This document shows, in pieces, positions 1-4,875 of a DNA stretch of 7,830 nucleotides (position 1 is the stretch's first letter; every line of letters begins with the position of its first letter). The notes under the pieces are model-generated. The model saw only the letters and a list, made by a program, of their open reading frames with translations. It had not been told where the DNA came from and searched no databases. The stretch lies in contig JAEUSC010000116.1 of NCBI GenBank assembly GCA_016789035.1, forward strand, positions 1 through 7,830, given 5' to 3'. The DNA is from Candidatus Omnitrophota bacterium. Lineage in GTDB: Bacteria; Omnitrophota; Gorgyraeia; Zapsychrales; Fredricksoniimonadaceae. The position numbers and the translations under genes are program-made.

Positions 1-492
1 CTTGAATTCCGGTCCGACCTGATAACAACACGGCCTGATGACAGGACCGAAGGCCACTTTCAACTCTCCGGCATTCGTCTGGAAATTTCCATTCATAGCT
101 TCAATGGCTCTGTGCAGGATCTTCTTGTAGGTGCTTTTCCAACCGGCATGAACCACACCCATTGCCCCATGCTCCGGATCCCACAAGAAAACCGGAAGAC
201 AATCGGCCGTACGAACAGCGATCAGTACGTTCTTTAGGTTGGTGACAAGCGCATCCGCATCATCAAGAGCGTTCCTTCCAAGAAATTCCTCATCTACAAC
301 CAAAACACGATCTCCATGGACTTGACGAGCCCAGGCAAATCGATCAAACGTTACCGAAAATGGAGCCTCTAATAAAGAACGCTCTTGCGCAGTCATATAA
401 GGTCGGGATTCTTGTAATGTGTAATCCCGTGTGGAGTCGGTGGTAAAGGCAATCAGGGATTCGTGATTAAAGAAACTATTCAACAACAGCAT
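1..492 (-). CDS. pgeF: PgeF/YfiH-family laccase-domain protein, C-terminus cut by window edge
   Basis: The first 164 codons are visible and the frame runs off the left edge. The family (once called polyphenol oxidase or multicopper laccase) is a cytosolic zinc protein. Members act as purine nucleoside phosphorylase/deaminase enzymes, and E. coli YfiH has been linked to editing of peptidoglycan precursors. Visible family motifs are QVHGD with His59, TADCLPV with Cys98 and HAGW with His115, which are the three expected metal ligands, followed near the edge by GPVIRPCCYQVG. The family is usually about 240-280 residues, so roughly the last third is missing. The ATG at 492 was chosen because AGGAAAG lies 8 bases upstream and an in-frame stop lies just before that. 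The start overlaps the end of rmuC by 17 bases, so the two are probably cotranscribed and translationally coupled. Family assignment is secure; the exact substrate is not shown by the sequence. Confidence 0.93.
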   Translation of the reverse strand, partial: MLLLNSFFNHESLIAFTTDSTRDYTLQESRPYMTAQERSLLEAPFSVTFDRFAWARQVHGDRVLVVDEEFLGRNALDDADALVTNLKNVLIAVRTADCLPVFLWDPEHGAMGVVHAGWKSTYKKILHRAIEAMNGNFQTNAGELKVAFGPVIRPCCYQVGPEFK

Positions 493-1792
493 CAGCGGGA
501 CTTTCCTGGGTTAGCAAGGAAGGTTGAGTCGTTGGAATTTCCTGGACCTTGCGAAGCTTGGTTTCAATGGTCCTCGATTTCTTGACCGCGTCGTCAATGT
601 TGGCGGTGGCCTGTTCCAATTTTTGTTTGGTTTTATCTAAAATGTCACCAAATTTTCCAAACTCCGTCTTGACCACACCCAGCATGCCCCAGACTTCACT
701 GGCCCTTTTTTCAACGGCCAAGGTTCGAAATCCCATTTGAAGACTGTTTAAAAGGGCAGCAAACGTCGTCGGGCCCGCGATTGTGACGCGATATTCTCTT
801 TGCAAAAATTCACACAAGCCAGGCCGTCGTAACACTTCGGCATACAATCCCTCAATTGGAAGAAACATGACCGCAAAATCGGTCGTAAAAGGCGGATAAA
901 TATATTTTTCTTTGATTTTCTTAGCTTCCAGTTTAATCCGCGCTTCGATCGCTTTGCCCGCTTCTTCAATAACAACCAAATCGACCGACTCTTGCGCATG
1001 CAGGAGACGCTCATAATCTTCCTTGGGAAACTTTGCATCAATAGGCAAATAAACGTTCGCACCTTCACGGCCGGGTAGCTTGATGGCAAATTCCACCGGA
1101 TCCCGGCTGCCCTTTTTAGTCACTACGTTACGATCGTATTGCTCCGGCACGAGCATTTGCTCAAGCAAATTTCCCAGCTGAAATTCCCCCCATGTCCCGC
1201 GTGTCTTGACATTGGTCAAAACCTTCTTAAGGTCCCCAACCCCACTGGCAAGCGTCTGCATTTCACCTAAGCCCTGATGGACTTTTTCTAAGCGGTCACT
1301 CACTTGCTTAAAAGATTCTCCGAGGCGTTTCTCCAACGTCGAATGGAGTTTTTCATCAACCGTCTCCCGCATCTTCTCTAATTTCTGGCTATTGTCTTCC
1401 TGCAAAGTCTTCAGACGATTTTCCACAACCGTCCGGACCGATTCCAACTTTTGCTCGTTAAGCTGCGTCATGGCAGTCAGCTGTTTGGCAAATGAGTCCA
1501 ATTGATTTTTATTCATGGATCCCATTTCGCTCATTTGAGCCACGACCGCTTTATTAAACGATCCTAAGGTATTTTGCAATTCTTCCCGAAACTGCTGAAT
1601 CGATGAGTTAAGCTCCATCCGATTACGGGCAATTTCCTCTTGCAACGAGCGCTGAACACGCTCGAGATTTTGATCGGTTTGTTGAAAATCTTTAGAGAAA
1701 TCCTGTACGGTTTGCAGCGGTATTTTGCGAACAACCAAAAAGATTGCTGTGCAAAGTGTCAGAACAGCGATGAGCAATATTGCGATTTCCAT
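476..1792 (-). CDS. rmuC: RmuC-family DNA recombination protein
   Basis: A 438-residue protein of the RmuC family, near the usual family length. In E. coli rmuC limits inversion at short inverted repeats, and the family is predicted to hold a PD-(D/E)XK-like nuclease fold. An N-terminal hydrophobic helix (residues 2-21) probably anchors it in the inner membrane, facing the cytoplasm. Residues about 35-195 are Gln/Glu/Lys-rich and look like a long coiled coil. The RmuC domain follows at about 198-385, with TRGTWGEFQLGNLLEQ, LPIDAKFPKEDY (candidate catalytic Asp252 and Lys254), FAVMFLPIEGLYAEVL and TIAGPTTFAALLNSLQMG. A short coiled segment and a low-complexity tail end it. The start is supported by AGGAAG 5 bases upstream of the ATG. 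It lies 102 bases downstream of dinB with its own promoter candidate, and its end overlaps pgeF. Family call is firm; nuclease activity is inferred. Confidence 0.96.
   Translation of the reverse strand: MEIAILLIAVLTLCTAIFLVVRKIPLQTVQDFSKDFQQTDQNLERVQRSLQEEIARNRMELNSSIQQFREELQNTLGSFNKAVVAQMSEMGSMNKNQLDSFAKQLTAMTQLNEQKLESVRTVVENRLKTLQEDNSQKLEKMRETVDEKLHSTLEKRLGESFKQVSDRLEKVHQGLGEMQTLASGVGDLKKVLTNVKTRGTWGEFQLGNLLEQMLVPEQYDRNVVTKKGSRDPVEFAIKLPGREGANVYLPIDAKFPKEDYERLLHAQESVDLVVIEEAGKAIEARIKLEAKKIKEKYIYPPFTTDFAVMFLPIEGLYAEVLRRPGLCEFLQREYRVTIAGPTTFAALLNSLQMGFRTLAVEKRASEVWGMLGVVKTEFGKFGDILDKTKQKLEQATANIDDAVKKSRTIETKLRKVQEIPTTQPSLLTQESPADAVVE
501..507 (-). promoter_or_regulatory. Ribosome binding site of pgeF inside rmuC
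   Basis: AGGAAAG on the minus strand sits 8 bases before the ATG at 492, within the last codons of rmuC. It decides the pgeF start and fits translational coupling or reinitiation after rmuC. Confidence 0.65.
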
Positions 1793-1848
1793 TCCAGCTT
1801 CCTAAGTAAAGACAGTTAAGTAGACATCAAAATTCTAAAGGCTCCTCA

Positions 1849-1877
1849 ATTATAAAGATGATTACTTCAATCAGCAA
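1849..1877 (-). promoter_or_regulatory. Candidate sigma70-type promoter for rmuC-pgeF
   Basis: On the minus strand a perfect TATAAT (1854-1849) follows TTGCTG (1877-1872) with a 17-base spacer. The -35 box matches the consensus at only three of six positions. Transcription would begin near 1842, giving a leader of about 50 bases before rmuC. It lies in the gap after the dinB stop, so rmuC-pgeF could be expressed independently of dinB. Confidence 0.5.
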
Positions 1878-1894
1878 TGAAAACATAGGGCCAA

Positions 1895-3067
1895 TTACGG
1901 TCCCCAGTGAATGACCTTATCCCCAAAACGATCTTTCAAAGAATCGACCGCTTGATGGACTTTTTCCTTTTTCACTTTCTTTTCATCAATAAACAATCCA
2001 TCGCTAAAATAGGGGTCATCAAATTCACTAACCCGCACTCCGATCAGGCGGATCATCATTCCAGCCTTATAAAAGTCCTTAAAAAGGTCGAGAGCGTTTT
2101 GATTGATGTCATCGACAAAATTTGTGCGCGTGCCCAACGTTCTAGCGCGGGTGAATGTTTGAAATCCTTTAAGCCTGATTTTTATGCTCACGCAACGTCC
2201 TTTTATTCCGTCTTGACGCAGACGGCGAGACAACTTCTGGGCCAGCCGAAACAACACTTCTGTCACTTTTTGAGAGTCGCTTTCATCCTCCTCAAACGTG
2301 TGCTCATGACTGATAGACTTGCTTTCACGATCGGAAACAACCTCACGGGGATCAATGCCGCTGGCAAGCCTCAGCCAATGCAACCCATTTTCCCCAAAAC
2401 GTTCGTGAACCTGCTTTGACGACAACTTTTTAAGATCGCCAATCGTGAAAACCCCCATGCGATGAAAGACCTCTTTGGATTTCTTTCCGATACCCCAAAG
2501 CCGAGTAACCGGAAGCGGGGACAGAAAACTGTCAATTTCATCGGCCCTTATCTGTAACAATCCGTCCGGTTTGCTTTCATCCGATGCAATTTTTGCCACC
2601 ATCTTAACCGGTGCAATTCCGATCGAAACAGCCAAATTCAGTTCGTCCCGGATGTCCGTTTTGATCGCCCGGGCCAACCGCCAAGGCGTTTGATGGAGAT
2701 GAAAAGTCTCCGTCACATCCAAAAAAGCCTCATCAATACTGATCGGTTCAATATCTGGCGTGTATCGTTCCAAGATGTGAAAAATTTGCTTTGAAACCCG
2801 GTTATATTTTCGGTGATCGCCAGGTAAAAACGTCGCTTTTGGGCATAACCGGTAGGCCTGTGAAATGGGCATGGCGGAATGAATGCCAAAAACGCGAGCT
2901 TCATACGAACAAGTGGAGACAACGCCCCGGCCCGTACCCCCTTTAGGATCTGCCCCTACAACAACCGGCTTGCCCATTAAACTGGGATTGTCTCGCTGTT
3001 CAATGGCTGCAAAAAACGCATCCATATCCAAATGGATAATGACTTTTTCGGAAGAATGGCTCATCAT
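1895..3067 (-). CDS. dinB: DNA polymerase IV (Y-family, translesion synthesis)
   Basis: A 390-residue Y-family polymerase of normal DinB type and length, which copies past damaged template bases in the cytoplasm. Catalytic carboxylates are visible: Asp14 in IIHLDMDAFF and Asp112/Glu113 in SIDEAFLDVT, with Phe19 at the steric-gate position. The fingers motif GVVSTCSYEAR and the thumb helix-hairpin-helix at LPVTRLWGIGKKS (about 184-197) follow, then the little-finger domain (about 250-348). The C-terminal tail carries only a degenerate clamp-binding motif, SDGLF at 355-359, where the usual form has Gln at the first position (QLxLF). Two adjacent ATGs (3067 and 3064) open the frame and neither has a Shine-Dalgarno sequence. 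No LexA box was seen upstream, so SOS control is not supported by the sequence. It is divergent from the small gene at 3176. Confidence 0.97.
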   Translation of the reverse strand: MMSHSSEKVIIHLDMDAFFAAIEQRDNPSLMGKPVVVGADPKGGTGRGVVSTCSYEARVFGIHSAMPISQAYRLCPKATFLPGDHRKYNRVSKQIFHILERYTPDIEPISIDEAFLDVTETFHLHQTPWRLARAIKTDIRDELNLAVSIGIAPVKMVAKIASDESKPDGLLQIRADEIDSFLSPLPVTRLWGIGKKSKEVFHRMGVFTIGDLKKLSSKQVHERFGENGLHWLRLASGIDPREVVSDRESKSISHEHTFEEDESDSQKVTEVLFRLAQKLSRRLRQDGIKGRCVSIKIRLKGFQTFTRARTLGTRTNFVDDINQNALDLFKDFYKAGMMIRLIGVRVSEFDDPYFSDGLFIDEKKVKKEKVHQAVDSLKDRFGDKVIHWGP

Positions 3068-3070
3068 AGC

Positions 3071-3097
3071 ATTTTAAAATATGTCATTGATTCTCAA
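3071..3097 (-). promoter_or_regulatory. Candidate dinB promoter, possibly leaderless
   Basis: Minus-strand TTGAGA (3097-3092) and TAAAAT (3076-3071) each match the sigma70 consensus at five of six positions, but the spacer is only 15 bases. Transcription would start at about 3064, on the tandem ATG codons of dinB, which also lack a Shine-Dalgarno sequence. A leaderless message is therefore possible. The short spacer keeps confidence low. Confidence 0.3.
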
Positions 3098-3115
3098 GAC
3101 AGTTTGATGTAATAT
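3087..3115 (+). promoter_or_regulatory. Candidate promoter for the 61-aa plus-strand gene
   Basis: TTGATT (3087-3092) and TAATAT (3110-3115) are separated by an ideal 17-base spacer; each box matches the consensus at four of six positions. Transcription would start near 3122, about 54 bases before the preferred ATG at 3176. It overlaps the candidate dinB promoter on the opposite strand. Confidence 0.45.
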
Positions 3116-3163
3116 TGAAAACTCCATTAACAAAAAATCAACCCAAAAATGAAACTCCATTAC

Positions 3164-3168
3164 AAGGA
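3164..3168 (+). promoter_or_regulatory. Ribosome binding site choosing the start at 3176
   Basis: AAGGA lies 7 bases before the ATG at 3176. The alternative in-frame ATG at 3149 has only an A-rich stretch upstream and no Shine-Dalgarno sequence, so this site favours the shorter product. Confidence 0.6.
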
Positions 3169-3175
3169 CTTATCG

Positions 3176-3361
3176 ATGCGAAAAATATATCCTTTTCTTA
3201 AAGACCAGCAAGCCCGACAGGAAATCTATAAACACAAATGGATTGAAAGCGAGAAAGCCGGTCGCGAAATCGGCTTTGCCACTGCAGCTTATGACTGGAT
3301 CACTCAATATGGCCAATCGTGGCTCGATTATCACAAAAAGAACCCATCGCAATTAAATTAA
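3176..3361 (+). CDS. Small conserved-looking protein of unknown function (61 aa)
   Basis: I do not recognise a named family. The frame starts at the ATG with a good ribosome binding site; a start at 3149 would give 70 residues. The protein is basic, apparently soluble and rich in aromatic residues, with no signal peptide or membrane segment. Residues 20-49 have a patterned look: HKW, then SE, AGREIGF, an Ala pair, DWI and a final Trp. A similar HKW/SE/AGR-(D/I)-G arrangement occurs, from memory, in a helical part of DUF4032-type proteins; this is a weak resemblance only. It is the only plus-strand gene in the window and has its own promoter-like boxes and a downstream hairpin with a T-tract, which argues for a real transcription unit. 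It is divergent from dinB and convergent with the glycosylase gene, ending 14 bases before that gene's stop. No function is proposed. Confidence 0.7.
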   Translation: MRKIYPFLKDQQARQEIYKHKWIESEKAGREIGFATAAYDWITQYGQSWLDYHKKNPSQLN

Positions 3362-3375
3362 CAATTAGATTCTTT

Positions 3376-4143
3376 TCATTTCAGAGATCGACAAGCTTCG
3401 CATAGAAATTTATTATTAAGCGTGTCGATTTTTCTATTTTCCGTAGTTATGGCTCGGAAACAATTCCCACATCTCGAAAAAACATCATAATTCATGTCAA
3501 CCAATGGACATTCCCTGCAATCCGGCACCGTTTTGCAGTGCTCTTTAGCCAGCCTGACAATTAATGCGTGATATTCGTTAAAAAGTTTAACATCACTTTT
3601 TAAAGCACCGGAAAAAAGCGCCTGGACCTGGTGGTAATCGGCCTGTGGGGCCACCCAGTTATGCCTTATCAAAAACCTCTTAGTGTAGGCATCCACGACA
3701 AAAACAGATTTGCCCAGCGCATAAAGCAAGATGGAATCTGCGGTTTCCGGTCCGACCCCATTGACTGACAACAATTGCGATCGTAAAACTTCCAACGGTT
3801 GCTGACGCATTTTATCCAATGAACCGTCAAACCGCTCCATAACAAAAGCCACCACATTCTTCAATCGCTTGGCCTTGATATTAAAATAACCCGCAGGCTT
3901 AATATAATTCGCCAAACGCCCAGGGGGCATGGCATGCAATGACTCCAGCTTCAGAACATCGGCAGCCTTTAAGTTGTCTATCGCCTTCTCGACATTCTTC
4001 CAATTCGTGTTTTGGGTCAAGACGGCACCCACAATAACTTCAAACTCGGAATCCGCCGGCCACCAAAATTGCGGACCAAAACGTTCATAGAGGTTCTGGT
4101 AAATGTTCCAAATAAAGTGCGTCTGAGGTTTATTTTTGATCAT
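3376..4143 (-). CDS. Endonuclease III-related HhH-GPD DNA glycosylase with Cys-rich tail
   Basis: A 255-residue base-excision repair glycosylase of the HhH-GPD superfamily, closest in style to the COG2231 / MagIII (3-methyladenine glycosylase) group. The N-terminal part carries VIVGAVLTQNTNWKNV (about 37-52). The helix-hairpin-helix is at 124-143 (VNGVGPETADSILLYA), followed by the catalytic Asp151 in FVVDAYTKRF. The lysine that gives endonuclease III its lyase activity is replaced by Glu133, so a monofunctional glycosylase is expected. The tail is odd: Cys203-X5-Cys209-X2-Cys212 starts like an iron-sulfur loop, but the fourth Cys is not at the usual spacing. Instead a CxxC pair at 225/228 and another at 248/251 look like a zinc ribbon. 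The ATG overlaps the lipoprotein gene by 14 bases and has no clear Shine-Dalgarno sequence, suggesting coupling. Substrate is unknown. Confidence 0.88.
   Translation of the reverse strand: MIKNKPQTHFIWNIYQNLYERFGPQFWWPADSEFEVIVGAVLTQNTNWKNVEKAIDNLKAADVLKLESLHAMPPGRLANYIKPAGYFNIKAKRLKNVVAFVMERFDGSLDKMRQQPLEVLRSQLLSVNGVGPETADSILLYALGKSVFVVDAYTKRFLIRHNWVAPQADYHQVQALFSGALKSDVKLFNEYHALIVRLAKEHCKTVPDCRECPLVDMNYDVFSRCGNCFRAITTENRKIDTLNNKFLCEACRSLK
3387..3433 (+). terminator. Candidate Rho-independent terminator for the 61-aa gene
   Basis: The arm at 3387-3398 (ATCGACAAGCTT) can pair with 3418-3429 (AAGCGTGTCGAT): eleven of twelve positions pair, with one A-G mismatch. The loop is 19 bases. On the plus strand the stem runs straight into TTTTT and then a further T-rich stretch to about 3440. 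On the minus strand no T-tract follows, so it would act on the plus-strand transcript only. The structure lies inside the 3' end of the oppositely transcribed glycosylase gene. The long loop is the main weakness. Confidence 0.5.
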
Positions 4144-4570
4144 CTAAGGTTGGAACAATATGTTCCGCTTTGATGAATTGGTCTTTACTGTCAAAGTAGA
4201 GATACACACGGTCATCGGCCAGCTTGTGGATGGGATGACGGTAAAGCCATCGCTGAACGAGGACATTGTTTTCAAAAACATCTTCCTGGAGGACAGGTTG
4301 GCCAAAACGCTGGCGGATGGATTCTTTGTCCTTAAAATTGTTGACCGTGTGCTCTTCAACGGCAGCGATCAACTCTTTAAATTTTTCAACCGCTTCAGTC
4401 ACCCACTTTTCCTGGGCTTCTTTTTCATCGGCATAGTCCTTAAGCACGAGCAGCGTGTCCAAGTTCTGGACCTGCTTGACTTGCGTGCAGCCACACATCA
4501 GTAAGGAAAGGACAATACAAGAAGCCCTGCGCGTCATTCGTGAGACAATTGTAATGGATGAATCAGTCAT
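4130..4570 (-). CDS. Small predicted lipoprotein, BamE/SmpA-like in outline
   Basis: A 146-residue frame, or 135 residues if translation starts at Met12 (4537). The second start gives a tidy signal peptide: two Arg, a hydrophobic core CIVLSLL, then the lipobox-like MCGC with Cys28 as the probable lipidated residue. Thr at +2 does not retain the protein in the inner membrane under the E. coli rule, so an outer-membrane lipoprotein is likely. Neither start has a strong Shine-Dalgarno sequence; a stop codon directly precedes the ATG at 4570. After a charged helical region (about 45-85) comes SIRQRFGQPVLQED, then a WLYR and VYLYFDSKDQF pattern. This recalls the short beta-strand layout of SmpA/OmlA (BamE)-like lipoproteins, but the match is weak and by eye. 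It lies between the Smr gene and the glycosylase gene and overlaps the latter. Function unknown. Confidence 0.75.
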   Translation of the reverse strand: MTDSSITIVSRMTRRASCIVLSLLMCGCTQVKQVQNLDTLLVLKDYADEKEAQEKWVTEAVEKFKELIAAVEEHTVNNFKDKESIRQRFGQPVLQEDVFENNVLVQRWLYRHPIHKLADDRVYLYFDSKDQFIKAEHIVPTLDDQK

Positions 4571-4618
4571 TTATGTCAAACCTGATGGAAGTCTGATCGA
4601 TTCCTACGAATCCGCCCG

Positions 4619-4870
4619 CTATACCCATCGAAAATGAACAAAAATCCGGCCCCAATTTTTATCATCCTTCTCAATGCGATGATATTGTCCCTTATAATTC
4701 TTTTCAAGCGTACGCAAAACAAATTTCTTTAGCTGGCCACTGCCCTTGCCCGGAATGATCTCAACGCATTTGGCCCTTTTATCGATCGCCTCCTGCATGA
4801 TTTCTTCAATGGCGCGGTCCAGTTTCTGCCCTTCCGAATAAATATCATGGAGATCCAGTTTGAGATTCAT
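4619..4870 (-). CDS. Stand-alone Smr-domain protein
   Basis: An 83-residue protein made up of little more than a Smr (small MutS-related) domain. The two hallmark motifs are present: LDLH at residues 5-8 and IIPGKGSGQLKK at about 38-49, where PGKG replaces the more common HGKG or TGKG. Smr domains bind nucleic acid and can have nuclease activity; examples are the C-terminus of MutS2 and E. coli SmrB, which cut or act at collided ribosomes. This protein lacks the N-terminal extension of SmrB and the ATPase part of MutS2. It begins 5 bases after the ABC-F stop, so the two are almost certainly cotranscribed; no clear Shine-Dalgarno sequence is seen, which suggests translational coupling. Domain call is strong; whether the target is RNA or DNA is not shown. 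Confidence 0.9.
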   Translation of the reverse strand: MNLKLDLHDIYSEGQKLDRAIEEIMQEAIDKRAKCVEIIPGKGSGQLKKFVLRTLEKNYKGQYHRIEKDDKNWGRIFVHFRWV

Positions 4871-4875
4871 ACCGG

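Noticed and set aside
1879..1905. Possible terminator at the dinB stop
   Set aside because: On the minus strand GGGACC and GGCCC can form a 5-base stem with a bulge, followed by TATGTTTT, but the stem is short, overlaps the stop codon and the T-tract is interrupted.
1907..2419. Long (170-codon) plus-strand open frame inside dinB
   Set aside because: It is wholly antisense to the conserved dinB reading frame and its translation has no recognisable pattern; it is a shadow of that gene.
3068..3148. LexA/SOS box upstream of dinB
   Set aside because: A CTGT occurs at about 3104-3101 on the minus strand, but the partner ACAG half-site at the required spacing is absent, and no GAAC/GTTC-type box is present.
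3149..3175. Upstream in-frame ATG for the small plus-strand gene
   Set aside because: It has no Shine-Dalgarno sequence, whereas the ATG at 3176 has AAGGA at good spacing; the upstream start remains possible but less likely.
4455..4637. Plus-strand open frame of 60 codons opposite the lipoprotein gene start
   Set aside because: It has no Shine-Dalgarno sequence at either ATG and mostly overlaps the lipoprotein and Smr coding regions on the other strand, both of which are better supported.
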